Of a stretch of DNA of 40,730 nucleotides, positions 25,538 through 33,715 are shown piece after piece. Within the stretch, counting starts at the first letter, position 1. The number at the start of each line of letters is the position of its first letter. The position numbers and the translations under genes were made by a program. The DNA is from an uncultured Alphaproteobacteria bacterium (GTDB lineage Bacteria > Pseudomonadota > Alphaproteobacteria > RF32 > CAG-239): NCBI GenBank assembly GCA_934254675.1, contig CAKQLP010000013.1, positions 1 through 40,730 of the forward strand, written 5' to 3'. The notes under the pieces were generated by a model, which made no database searches, was not told the DNA's origin, and saw only the letters and a list, made by a program, of their open reading frames with translations.

Positions 25538-26779
25538 ATGCGTTTTATTTGTTTTATCTTTATTTTACTTATAGCCTCGCCTTGCCAAGCTCAACTTAAA
25601 GAATATGCACATATCTACGATGTTGATGCTGATGAAGATATTCCCATGGTCTGGCGGTTGCAAGAAGAATATAAAAAACATTTAAGCAATTATGATTGGC
25701 ATTATGATTTCAGCTGGAATATGCCACCTGTATTTGATAAAGATTTTAATAAAAAAATCCAGCGCTTTGGTTCTGTTGAAAAAAGACTAAACAACCCTGA
25801 CGAAGATTCCTTACTTCGTGACATTAAACGTCTCTCGCCGGTCTATTATCCTTATATTGGCCCGGTTTTACACACAATTCCCGGACTTTCGGGAAAAATA
25901 TTAGATCTTCCGGGGATAAAAGAAACAAAAAATAAATTTCCGCAAAAAATCGCTTCTGTTTTTTCTGATTCGCCAAACATAGAATTTGTCTCACCTGAAC
26001 TTTATATCTATCTTATGCCGCAAATTTGGGGCGAAGACATTAACACGATGGAGTTTCCCCACATTGCCAAACAACGACCAAACATTCCTCCCGTCCGTAT
26101 TAAAAAAGAATTTTTGAAAAATGTGCTAAAACAGGTTCCAACCTCTGATTTTGCCGTTAACAATGAAACAAAGCCAAAATCTAAAGGCATTCGGCATTAC
26201 ACGGCGACGGCAACAACCCCTTTATCCCCTGCCGACGTGGAAGCCTTTGTCAATACCTTGGACGGACTGCATGAATTTGACCGCACACAAAATAAGATGA
26301 AATTTATTTCATTAAACGGATTATTTAACTATTGGGATGAAAAAAACGGAATCGATAAAAATATTTCTTTTTTAAAAGGCGTTGTGAATCCATGTCAAAC
26401 CATTGTGAGAAAAATTAAATGGAGCGGACAGCGTCAGGATTTTCAAAAAATTATAGGTACAGAAGCGTTCGGTCTGGATGACTGGGCTTATACCTGCGAC
26501 AAAACACTTAAAGCTTATCGCGCCATAAGCCAAGACAACGCCATGGTTACAGCGTTAAATATTTTAAAAAAAGGCTACGCATACAAGCTTATCAACCAAC
26601 TAAACTATTACACGCCAGAAGAACGGCTTATCCATAAATATTTTATTGAAGCAAGCATTCAGCTATACAGTTCAACTAAAAACAACATGAAGGCCGTTAC
26701 GCCTTACCGCCGGCAATTAAAACAAAAACTAAAAAATTTTGACACAAATATTTTGGGAACGCCTCTGATTCTGCCATAA
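25538..26779 (+). CDS. Secreted protein of unknown function, 413 residues
   Basis: Signal peptide RFICFIFILLIASPCQA, then a soluble periplasmic protein rich in Pro, Tyr, Lys and Asp without membrane helices. Recognisable but unassigned patches are DEDIPMVWRLQEEYKKHL, SPVYYPYIGPVLHTIPG, a TTPLSPADVEAFVNTL segment and a helical C-terminus. Two Cys pairs may form disulfides (VNPCQT, AYTCDK). I do not know the family; the even composition and clean AAGGAG start suggest a conserved functional gene. It is divergent from gcrA, and the 83 nt before rpoZ hold no terminator that I can see. Confidence 0.75.
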   Translation: MRFICFIFILLIASPCQAQLKEYAHIYDVDADEDIPMVWRLQEEYKKHLSNYDWHYDFSWNMPPVFDKDFNKKIQRFGSVEKRLNNPDEDSLLRDIKRLSPVYYPYIGPVLHTIPGLSGKILDLPGIKETKNKFPQKIASVFSDSPNIEFVSPELYIYLMPQIWGEDINTMEFPHIAKQRPNIPPVRIKKEFLKNVLKQVPTSDFAVNNETKPKSKGIRHYTATATTPLSPADVEAFVNTLDGLHEFDRTQNKMKFISLNGLFNYWDEKNGIDKNISFLKGVVNPCQTIVRKIKWSGQRQDFQKIIGTEAFGLDDWAYTCDKTLKAYRAISQDNAMVTALNILKKGYAYKLINQLNYYTPEERLIHKYFIEASIQLYSSTKNNMKAVTPYRRQLKQKLKNFDTNILGTPLILP

Positions 26780-26862
26780 AATTTATAAAAAAACTCTTGC
26801 ATTTCCAACAGATACTCTGTATAACCTCTAATCAGATAAACTTTAATTAAAGGTATGAAAAA

Positions 26863-27345
26863 ATGGCAAGAGTTACTGTTGAAGATTGTATTGATAAAAT
26901 TCCAAACCGCTACGACTTGGTTATGATTGCTGCCCAGCGCGCCCGTGACATCTCTTCCGGCGCTCCGTTGTGCGTCGATCGTGATAATGATAAAAACTCT
27001 GTTGTTGCGTTGCGTGAAATTGCTGAAAATCGTGTAAGCATTGAAGATTTGCAAAAATCTTTGGTAATGGGCTTGCAAAAATACGTTGAGGTTGAAGAAC
27101 CAGAAGATGAAGAAGTTGAAATTTTAGCCGCAGAAAAAGAACTGGCTGACATGGACGGACAATTTTCCAGTGATATGATTAGTGATGAAGATTTGAATGA
27201 ATCGATGCAAGTTCACGGCGGCGATGAAGATGACGCTGATTTAAATCTTGATTCCGACGCGTCTGATATTGACTTTGACGACGATGCCGACTTAAACGGC
27301 GATATGTTGGATGATAATTTAGGCGATGAAGACGATTTAGATTAA
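26863..27345 (+). CDS. rpoZ: RNA polymerase omega subunit with long acidic tail
   Basis: Omega folds with the RNA polymerase beta' subunit. The core is residues 1-65: MARVTVEDCIDKIPNRYDLV, AAQRARDISSGA and NSVVALREI are canonical. At 160 residues it is longer than the roughly 90 of E. coli; the extra 75 residues are extremely acidic (EEPEDEEVEI, GGDEDDADLN, DIDFDDDADLNGDM). Extended acidic tails occur in some alphaproteobacterial omega subunits; the role here is unknown. It precedes the (p)ppGpp synthetase/hydrolase gene, a conserved order, with a hairpin terminator-like element between them. Confidence 0.94.
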   Translation: MARVTVEDCIDKIPNRYDLVMIAAQRARDISSGAPLCVDRDNDKNSVVALREIAENRVSIEDLQKSLVMGLQKYVEVEEPEDEEVEILAAEKELADMDGQFSSDMISDEDLNESMQVHGGDEDDADLNLDSDASDIDFDDDADLNGDMLDDNLGDEDDLD

Positions 27346-27373
27346 TTTTTATCAAAAAAAATTAACACTTCAT

Positions 27374-27414
27374 AAAGCAAAACGTATTATATAATATATA
27401 TGTTTTGCTTTTTT
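27374..27414 (+). terminator. Terminator or attenuator between rpoZ and rsh
   Basis: AAAGCAAAAC (27374-27383) pairs with GTTTTGCTTT (27402-27411), followed by T. The loop is AT-only (ATTATATAATATATAT-like). It may reduce readthrough into rsh. Confidence 0.7.
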
Positions 27415-27440
27415 GTATTTACAAATAGGAATAATATACA

Positions 27441-29579
27441 ATGCTTAGACAATATGAACTTGTTGATTTGGTAAAATCTTATGACCCTTATGCTGATGAA
27501 GACGCTTTGAACCGCGCCTATGTTTTTGCCTTAAAAAAACATGGTTCTCAATTACGCACGTCTGGCGATCCATATTATTCTCATCCTATTGAAGTGGCTG
27601 GTATTTTAACAAAATTCAAACTGGACAGCGCGTCAATTATTGCCGCGTTGTTGCATGACACTGTTGAAGACACCGACACGACACTTGAAGAAATTCGCAA
27701 TTTATTTGGCGATCAAGTTGCCCAATTGGTCGATGGCTTGACAAAATTGGCTATGATAGAACAAAAATCAGGTTCCAGCAAACAAGCGGAAAATTTTCGT
27801 AAATTACTTCTGGCAATGTCCGAAGACATTCGAGTTCTACTCATCAAACTTGCCGATCGTTTACACAACATGCGCACCTTGCATTTTTGTCCGCCGGAAA
27901 AACGTGCCCGCATAGCCAAAGAAACTCTTGATATTTACGCACCGCTGGCCGAACGCATCGGCATGCAAGAAGTTAAAGAGGAAATGGATGAAATTGCTTT
28001 TGCCGAGTTATATAAAGACGCGCATGACTCCATTGTTGCCCGTCTAAACTTTTTAAGAGAACAAGGAAGCGATATTGTTCCGCAAATCATTAAACAGCTT
28101 GAAAAAGACATGACGGACAATGGTATTCATTGTACAATTACGGGACGAGAAAAAACACCTTATTCCATATGGCGCAAGATGCAGTTGAAAAACGCCTCAT
28201 TTGAGCAACTTTCTGATATTATGGCTTTCCGAATCTGCGTTGATACAGTAGCAGACTGTTATCAGGCATTGGGTATTATACACAGCAAATACCACATGGT
28301 TCCTCGGCGTTTTAAAGATTATATTTCAACACCAAAACCCAATGGTTATCAATCTTTACACACCGGTGTTATCGGGCCAAATGATATTCGGATTGAAATT
28401 CAAATCCGTACTTATGAAATGCATGAAGTCAATGAAAAAGGCGTGGCTGCTCACTGGGCGTATAAACAAGGTCAACGCACTGAAGGTAAAAATTTCCGCT
28501 GGATACGAGAACTTTTGGAGATTTTGGATCAAGCGCAAAATCCTGATGAATTTTTAGAAAACACAAAATTGGAAATGTATAATGACCAAGTATTTTGTTT
28601 TACGCCAAAAGGAGATTTAATTGGTCTTCCGGTCGGTTCAACGCCGGTTGATTTTGCTTATGCCGTCCATTCTAATGTTGGAGACACTTGCGTTGGCGCC
28701 AAAATTAATGGCGAGATTAAACCCTTACGCACCATTCTTCAAAATGGTGATCAAGTTGAGGTTTTAACCGCTAAAAATCAACATCCCTCACTGGAATGGG
28801 ACAGATTTGTGGTCACGGGAAAAGCCAAAGCCGCTATCCGCCGCTATATCCGCATTAACAAAAGAGAACAATTTATCACACTGGGCAGAGAAATTTTAGA
28901 AAAGCTTTTCAAATCGGAAGAGCAAGAATTTACAGAAAAAGGGCTGGTTAATGTACTGTCCAATTTTGAAGCGGAAACGGTTGATGATATTTATGCCAAA
29001 GTCGGCGAAGGTCTAGTTACCGGTTGGGATGTGTTAAGAGCCGTGCATCCGGCATACAAACAATCTCGTCTGGAAAAAATGGTAAATTCCATAAAACTTC
29101 CGGTATTTAAAAAAGAACAAAATAAAAAAGACGCATTAAAAATCCGCGGACTTATTGATGGAATGGCTGTTCATTTTGCCGGATGTTGCCATCCTGTCCC
29201 AGGAGACAGAATTGTTGGCATAGTCACCACCGGTAAAGGTGTCACAGTTCACACGCTGGATTGTCCTTCTCTCAAAAATTATGAAAAAGAACCAGAGCGC
29301 TGGCTGGATATTGATTGGGGAATGGATGCCGAAAATGAAAAACACACGGCTCGCTTAAAATTGATGATTAGCAACGAACCTGGGGCTTTAGCCGATGTAG
29401 CAAATATTGTGGCAAAAGCCAACTCAAACATTATCAATTTGAATATAACTTATCGAACACTAAGTTATTTTGAAATACTTTTGGATATAGAAGTTAAAAA
29501 TGTGGAACAATTAAATGCCCTTGTTTTGGCATTAAAATCTTCAAAATCAATTAGTTATGTTTCACGTGCGAATAAATAG
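27441..29579 (+). CDS. rsh: Bifunctional (p)ppGpp synthetase/hydrolase (Rsh, SpoT/RelA type)
   Basis: Makes and degrades (p)ppGpp. At 712 residues it has all four domains: HD hydrolase with SHPIEVA, LLHDTVEDTDTT (His72-Asp73) and LADRLHNMRTL, so hydrolase residues are intact; synthetase with DIMAFRICVDT, RRFKDYISTPKPNGYQSLHT and EIQIRTYEMHEVNEKGVAAHW; TGS domain (FCFTPKGDLIGLPVGSTPVDFAYA); and a C-terminal ACT domain (about 640-712) with FAGCCHPVPGD before it. This is probably the single long Rsh of the cell, as usual in Alphaproteobacteria. The start ATG follows AGGA. acpS begins 10 nt after the stop. Confidence 0.96.
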   Translation: MLRQYELVDLVKSYDPYADEDALNRAYVFALKKHGSQLRTSGDPYYSHPIEVAGILTKFKLDSASIIAALLHDTVEDTDTTLEEIRNLFGDQVAQLVDGLTKLAMIEQKSGSSKQAENFRKLLLAMSEDIRVLLIKLADRLHNMRTLHFCPPEKRARIAKETLDIYAPLAERIGMQEVKEEMDEIAFAELYKDAHDSIVARLNFLREQGSDIVPQIIKQLEKDMTDNGIHCTITGREKTPYSIWRKMQLKNASFEQLSDIMAFRICVDTVADCYQALGIIHSKYHMVPRRFKDYISTPKPNGYQSLHTGVIGPNDIRIEIQIRTYEMHEVNEKGVAAHWAYKQGQRTEGKNFRWIRELLEILDQAQNPDEFLENTKLEMYNDQVFCFTPKGDLIGLPVGSTPVDFAYAVHSNVGDTCVGAKINGEIKPLRTILQNGDQVEVLTAKNQHPSLEWDRFVVTGKAKAAIRRYIRINKREQFITLGREILEKLFKSEEQEFTEKGLVNVLSNFEAETVDDIYAKVGEGLVTGWDVLRAVHPAYKQSRLEKMVNSIKLPVFKKEQNKKDALKIRGLIDGMAVHFAGCCHPVPGDRIVGIVTTGKGVTVHTLDCPSLKNYEKEPERWLDIDWGMDAENEKHTARLKLMISNEPGALADVANIVAKANSNIINLNITYRTLSYFEILLDIEVKNVEQLNALVLALKSSKSISYVSRANK

Positions 29580-29589
29580 GATATTCAAC

Positions 29590-29982
29590 ATGATATTAGG
29601 TATTGGATGCGACATCGTAAATATTAACAGAATAGCGAAATCTCCAGAATTTTTAGAACGATTTAAACAAAAAATTATGGGCGATGAAGAACAAAACGAA
29701 TTGGATGCCAAAGGTGATATAACCTATAAAGAGCTTGCTTGCCGTCTGGCTAAAGCCTATGCGGGTAAAGAAGCTTTTGTCAAAGCTTTGGGCACAGGTT
29801 TTCGTGATGGAATTTTTTTGAAAGACATTCAAATTTTACATACGGATTTAGGAAAACCGGAATTAAAAATCAGCGGCAACACCCTCGCCTATATGCAAAA
29901 ACTTAGTTCTTCCGCGCAAACTTTTATAACATTAAGCGATGACTATCCATTTGCCCAAGCCGTAGTGATTATTGAAAAATGA
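29590..29982 (+). CDS. acpS: Holo-[acyl-carrier-protein] synthase AcpS
   Basis: Transfers 4'-phosphopantetheine from CoA to acyl carrier protein. The 130-residue chain starts MILGIGCDIVNINRI (Mg-binding Asp8) and contains LAKAYAGKEAFVKALGTGFRDG, which holds the second metal/CoA-binding Glu and the family signature. ATG 29590 is chosen over a longer frame starting within rsh, because the signature begins there and the rsh stop region (TAGGA) provides a ribosome binding site. In many Alphaproteobacteria acpS is near rsh and pyridoxine biosynthesis genes; the latter are absent here. Confidence 0.95.
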   Translation: MILGIGCDIVNINRIAKSPEFLERFKQKIMGDEEQNELDAKGDITYKELACRLAKAYAGKEAFVKALGTGFRDGIFLKDIQILHTDLGKPELKISGNTLAYMQKLSSSAQTFITLSDDYPFAQAVVIIEK

Positions 29983-29995
29983 CGGTGTTTTATTC

Positions 29996-30024
29996 TTTAC
30001 ATTTTAGACATAATAGCATACAAT
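29996..30024 (+). promoter_or_regulatory. Strong sigma70 promoter of the 30062 gene
   Basis: TTTACA (29996-30001), a spacer of exactly 17 nt and TACAAT (30019-30024) form a near-consensus promoter. The expected start of transcription is about 30031, inside the tandem 11-nt repeat described next. Confidence 0.7.
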
Positions 30025-30027
30025 GAC

Positions 30028-30049
30028 TAAAATAAGTCTAAAATAAGTC
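30028..30049 (+). promoter_or_regulatory. Operator-like tandem repeat over the transcription start
   Basis: TAAAATAAGTC occurs twice back to back (30028-30038 and 30039-30049). The 11-nt period is about one helical turn, and GACT...AGTC half-dyads are included. Position over +1 suggests a repressor site (inference). Confidence 0.5.
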
Positions 30050-30061
30050 AGAAGAACCGCT

Positions 30062-31147
30062 ATGAATGAACACCCTTATTCAAAAGAAGTTTCCGAACTC
30101 TTGCAAAAAATAAAAGAGACACTAACCAATGTTAATCTTGAGCAAGAACAAAAAAGACAAGGGATGTCTTGTCCAACTTATATTGTACACGGAACTCACG
30201 TTGATGAGAAAACATTTATAGATATTTACAATCAAAAACATCCTGAATCTAAATTAGCTTCAGATGAAATGATGTTGCCGGCTTTTTCCAAAGAAACTCA
30301 AAATGAGCTAAATGCAATTCGTGATTTACAACAAGGATTTATTAATAGTTATACAAAAAAACATCCCGAATTAACAGATAAACAGCCCTATGAAATTTTA
30401 CAAGCGGCCGGTTATCCTCTTGGCGCCGATTTGCAAAAAGAACTTGAAATACCGGAGCGTGTTTTTGGAATTCCTTCTAAAACAGACAATGCCAATCTGC
30501 CTATGCTTGATGAAAAAGGCCTTCCAATTCCCCAAGATGGAAGCTATGCCTATGCCTTAAAAAAATGCAGTTATCGTATAAACTTTTCCGAAGACGGATA
30601 TCCAATGTTAATCGGCAGTGAAAAAAGATTTGCCGATTTTGAAAATGGTAATAAAAAAGGTCATATTTTCATTTTGGACGGAAGAAACTTTAAACCGGAA
30701 ATAAATGAGCAAGGCAATATCACAGAATATACCGCCGTTAGTGACGCTAAAATTCTCAATCATCAGGAAGTCACACCTAAAGAAGTTATGAAACACAACG
30801 GGCAGCTTGTTATGTTTAAGAGCGATGAGGATTATGAAAAATGGTCATCTCAAGGACATTTTGATTTTGTACTCAATAATGATTCAATAATGATGAAATC
30901 TTTAGCCGAAGAAATCAAAGCCGGACGCGCAACTTATATTAATGCAACAAATCGTGGAGAAAAACCGCTGATTTCATTACTTGAACAAGCCCAAATAAAG
31001 AAAACAATATCCGACCATCTTACAATCTGCCGCAACAAACTTAATAAAGAAAAAACAGAAGAATTTTCTGCAAACAAAGTACAAAATACAACAGCAAATA
31101 AACCATATTCAGCACAGTTTAAAAAGGCTAGAGAATTGGAAAAGTAA
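30062..31147 (+). CDS. Hypothetical cytoplasmic protein, 361 residues, with internal repeat
   Basis: No signal peptide or membrane segment; hydrophilic, rich in Lys, Glu, Asn and Asp. A short motif occurs twice: FIDIYNQKHPES (52-63) and FINSYTKKHPEL (93-104), each followed by a hydrophobic helix, suggesting a duplicated helical module. Other patches are YIVHGTHVDEKT, LPMLDEKGLPIPQDGSYAYAL and GHIFILDGRNFKPEI. I recognise no family; the tail (QNTTANKPYSAQFKKARELEK) is disordered-looking. It could be an accessory or host-interaction protein, but nothing proves this. The start at 30062 has only a weak AGAAGAA site despite the strong promoter. Confidence 0.75.
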   Translation: MNEHPYSKEVSELLQKIKETLTNVNLEQEQKRQGMSCPTYIVHGTHVDEKTFIDIYNQKHPESKLASDEMMLPAFSKETQNELNAIRDLQQGFINSYTKKHPELTDKQPYEILQAAGYPLGADLQKELEIPERVFGIPSKTDNANLPMLDEKGLPIPQDGSYAYALKKCSYRINFSEDGYPMLIGSEKRFADFENGNKKGHIFILDGRNFKPEINEQGNITEYTAVSDAKILNHQEVTPKEVMKHNGQLVMFKSDEDYEKWSSQGHFDFVLNNDSIMMKSLAEEIKAGRATYINATNRGEKPLISLLEQAQIKKTISDHLTICRNKLNKEKTEEFSANKVQNTTANKPYSAQFKKARELEK

Positions 31148-31165
31148 TACTCTTTTCCAATTTTT
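31136..31165 (+). terminator. Terminator overlapping the stop of the 30062 gene
   Basis: TTGGAAAAG (31136-31144) pairs with CTTTTCCAA (31152-31160), followed by TTTTT. The stop codon lies in the hairpin. Confidence 0.88.
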
Positions 31166-31213
31166 ATAGTCATCTAGAGATTTCACACTCTATTTTATAT
31201 TTTTTATCTAACA

Positions 31214-31440
31214 ATTCTCGGATTTATTCCGAGAATCCAATCGGAACACCTTTTAAACGTCATTATCGGATTTATTCCGAGAACCCATGCGGAACGCTTT
31301 TCTTTGGATACTCGGGTCAAGTCCGAGTATGACCATAACAACCTTCTTCCACAATGTGCGCCAGATACGACGGGATTTTTAAGCGACGTGTACAAAAGAA
31401 GTACACAAGCGCGAAAATTCCTAGTAGATGGCATGCAGTG
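31214..31440. repeat. Composite dispersed repeat, copy B
   Basis: A partial block (31214-31258), a complete 75-nt palindrome GTCATTATCGG...CCGAGTATGAC (31259-31333) and a complete 102-nt unit (31339-31440) with the hairpin GTGTAC-AAAAGAA-GTACAC and the end sequence GATGGCATGCAGTG. Both lengths equal those of copy C near 37.4-37.75 kb. The surrounding 31148-31498 holds no gene that I can support. Confidence 0.88.
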
Positions 31441-31466
31441 CTGATTCTCATTCTCACTCCAATGCC

Positions 31467-31493
31467 AAAAAAAGCCCGCATTTCTGCGAGCTT
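31467..31493 (-). terminator. Terminator of tRNA-Pro
   Basis: On the minus strand a stem AGCTCGCA / TGCGGGCT (one mismatch) follows the tRNA 3' end by a few nt and is followed by seven T. Confidence 0.85.
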
Positions 31494-31498
31494 TTTAT

Positions 31499-31575
31499 TG
31501 GTCGGAGTGACTGAATTCGAATCAGCGACCTCTACGTCCCGAACGTAGCGTTCTACCAGGCTGAACTACACTCCG
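31499..31575 (-). tRNA. tRNA-Pro, anticodon CGG
   Basis: A 77-nt cloverleaf can be folded by eye: acceptor CGGAGTG/CACTCCG with the C1-G72 pair typical of bacterial tRNA-Pro, D-stem GTTC/GAAC, anticodon stem CTACG/CGTAG with loop TTCGGGA (anticodon CGG, reads CCG), T-stem GCTGA/TCAGT with loop TTCGAAT, discriminator A and an encoded CCA. A terminator follows. A copy of the composite repeat lies just beyond it. Confidence 0.96.
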
Positions 31576-31695
31576 TCATTGACAATGTCTGTTTTAATAC
31601 ATTTTTTTATGATTGCAACAAAAATTTTAGAAATTCACAAAAAAAGTATGGAAAAAGATAAACTCCATACTTTTTTCACTTTTACTAAATAATCA

Positions 31696-32208
31696 TTACT
31701 CTTCAACAGGTTTTTCTATTGACATCTCCGGCAAAGTTTCAATCTGCCGCGTTTCCTCAAAGTTTTTGCGCAATTGTTGGAATTTACTTAATTGCTCAGG
31801 CGTTAATATTTTCTGAAAATCTTCTAAATTTTTATTTTCCATATCTTCTATTTGTTTTTGCAAACGCTCTAAACTTTGCATCAACTGCATCCGATGCAAA
31901 TTTCCGTCATAACTGATTTCTTTAGCTTTCACCAACTGCTGAGCCGTTAAATCTAAGTTTTTTACATAAACGCTTAAATTATCCTTGTTCTCCTGAACCG
32001 CGTCATTTTCGGCTACTTTTTCATCTTTATTTGGTTCATCTGCCACAACGGCATTTTCTTCAACAATTACTTCAGTTTCAGAAATTTCCGGAACATTTTC
32101 TTCCACCGCTTCAATTGTTTCATCCAAGCCAAAGTCGTCAATGTCTTCTGCCCGTGCGGCACATCCCCACCCCAATGCAATTGCTAATATCAATGTTAAA
32201 AATTTCAT
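31696..32208 (-). CDS. Periplasmic LTXXQ (Spy/CpxP-like) protein with acidic spacer
   Basis: About 170 residues. Signal peptide KFLTLILAIALGWGCAARA. A very acidic, probably disordered stretch (about 20-75; DIDDFGLDETIEAVEENVPE and more) is followed by a helical domain with two LTXXQ-type motifs: LDLTAQQLVKAKEI and ILTPEQLSKFQQLR. Such proteins act as periplasmic chaperones or stress sensors (Spy, CpxP). The third of three close ATGs (32208) is at the best distance from AAGGTGG. It follows the second LTXXQ gene by 55 nt and is probably co-transcribed with it. Confidence 0.75.
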   Translation of the reverse strand: MKFLTLILAIALGWGCAARAEDIDDFGLDETIEAVEENVPEISETEVIVEENAVVADEPNKDEKVAENDAVQENKDNLSVYVKNLDLTAQQLVKAKEISYDGNLHRMQLMQSLERLQKQIEDMENKNLEDFQKILTPEQLSKFQQLRKNFEETRQIETLPEMSIEKPVEE

Positions 32209-32263
32209 GTTCATCATCCACCTTTTTTCTTTTTATCATAGCGTTTAAAAATATCTTTGCAAG

Positions 32264-32653
32264 TTAAAAACCGCCATATTGACGCATTCTTTTTCTTGAT
32301 GGTTTTTTCCCGCCTTTTTCTTTAAATTCCGAATTGTTTTTATTCATTCTGACTTTAATTTTATCAAATTTAACTTGTTGTTTTTCATCCAATAGCGCTC
32401 TGATTTTGTCATCATCTTCATTGCGCACATTCGCTATTTCATGATGAAGCACATCTATCTGCTCCATCATTGATTTTATTTTTTCATGACTCTGATTATA
32501 TATTTCCGCAACTTGCGCTTTTTGCTCTTTGTTTAATTTCAGTTCTTCACTCCAATTAACTTGCCGTTCCGCGGGCAAATGTGTTTTTTTTGCCTCAACA
32601 GCGTGTGAAAACAACATTCCTAAAAATAGCAACAATACCAAATTTTTACGCAT
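32264..32653 (-). CDS. Periplasmic LTXXQ-like helical protein
   Basis: About 129 residues. Signal peptide KNLVLLLFLGMLFSHAVEA, then ELKLNKEQKAQVAEIYNQSHEKIKSM, a LTXXQ-like helix hairpin opening, and ALLDEKQQVKFDKIKVRMNK as its second motif. The C-terminus is very basic (KEKGGKKPSRKRMRQYGGF), unlike the acidic partner gene downstream, so the two products may interact electrostatically (inference). ATG 32653 is chosen because AAGGAGAG lies at good spacing; an ATG at 32677 is also in frame but contains that site. It is divergent from the EamA transporter gene. Confidence 0.75.
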   Translation of the reverse strand: MRKNLVLLLFLGMLFSHAVEAKKTHLPAERQVNWSEELKLNKEQKAQVAEIYNQSHEKIKSMMEQIDVLHHEIANVRNEDDDKIRALLDEKQQVKFDKIKVRMNKNNSEFKEKGGKKPSRKRMRQYGGF

Positions 32654-32756
32654 TATTCTCTCCTTTTTCTTCAGCATACTTATTTTTATGAATTTATCCA
32701 GATTTTTTTGAAATTTATTATTTTATGATTATATCTCGTGCAAAGGAGAAAATAAT

Positions 32757-33665
32757 ATGCTTTCCCGTTTTATTGGTTATACATTGGCAGTTTCCGCCGT
32801 TTTTCTGTGGAGTTTAAATTATGTCTATGCCAAACTTTTGCTGAATTTAACCCCGATGCAAATTTCTTTTATACGGTGGTCTTTGGCAATGTTTTTCTTT
32901 TTGCCTTTCACCCTTAAAAGCTTGTGGCAATATCGACGTCTTTTGTGGCAAAATTTAGAATACATCATTGTTATCGGGCTAAGCGGTCTAGCGTTGGTCA
33001 ACATTTGCGTTTATTATGCCGGACACACGGCAAATGCTGTGGATATGTCTTTAATCGCCACGCTGGGACCGGTTTTTATTATCATTTTCAACAGCCTTAT
33101 AAAACACAAATTGCCGCCGTTTCGCACCATTATTGGCATTATTTTAGCCATTATCGGCGTACTTTTTATAATATTGCATGGTGATTTGGAAAATCTGCGC
33201 AATTTCGATTTTGTTTCCGGCGACATTTGGATGTTGGGAACAGCTCTTATGTTTGCCACCTATTCCGTTTGTCAGCAAAAAATCTCCACTCAAATTCCCT
33301 CTCTGATTGTTTTAAGCGCGGCTATTGTCGTTGCCGTTATCTTTTGCACGCCGGCTTTTTTGCTACAACAAGAAGAATCTCCTTTGCCGGAATTATCCGA
33401 AAAAGAAATTTGCATTTTGCTGATTATCGGTTTTTTAAATTCCGGTTTAGCTTATTTATGGTGGAACATGTCCATAAAGCGAATCGGACTTGTGCATACC
33501 GGAATCATTTATTATCTGCTCCCCGTGTTTGGTTGTGTTTCCGCCTATTTTGCCTTAGATGAAACCCTGTATCATTCACAAATTTACGGGGCTTTATTGG
33601 TTATTTCCGGAATCATTTTAGTGGCCTTTCAACCTAAAAAAAGCATTTTGCCGTTGCGAAAATAA
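32757..33665 (+). CDS. EamA-family (DMT superfamily) transporter
   Basis: A 302-residue inner-membrane protein with ten predicted helices in two EamA repeats (about 8-140 and 155-295). Typical features are VFLWSLNYVYAKLLL in helix 1, SFIRWSLAMFFFLP in helix 2, IIGIILAIIGVLFIIL, and in the second half NSGLAYLWWNMSIKRIG and GALLVISGIILVAF. These transporters export metabolites or amino acids; the substrate cannot be inferred. AAAGGAG precedes the ATG. A gap of 50 nt separates it from the YmdB-type gene. Confidence 0.93.
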   Translation: MLSRFIGYTLAVSAVFLWSLNYVYAKLLLNLTPMQISFIRWSLAMFFFLPFTLKSLWQYRRLLWQNLEYIIVIGLSGLALVNICVYYAGHTANAVDMSLIATLGPVFIIIFNSLIKHKLPPFRTIIGIILAIIGVLFIILHGDLENLRNFDFVSGDIWMLGTALMFATYSVCQQKISTQIPSLIVLSAAIVVAVIFCTPAFLLQQEESPLPELSEKEICILLIIGFLNSGLAYLWWNMSIKRIGLVHTGIIYYLLPVFGCVSAYFALDETLYHSQIYGALLVISGIILVAFQPKKSILPLRK

Positions 33666-33715
33666 AACTTGCATAAATCTTTGTTTTTGCTATAACTTAG
33701 CCTAAAGGAGAAAAT

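Noticed and set aside
31354..31548. 64-codon plus-strand frame running through repeat B and into tRNA-Pro
   Set aside because: It reads through a terminator and across the antisense of a tRNA; an accidental open frame.
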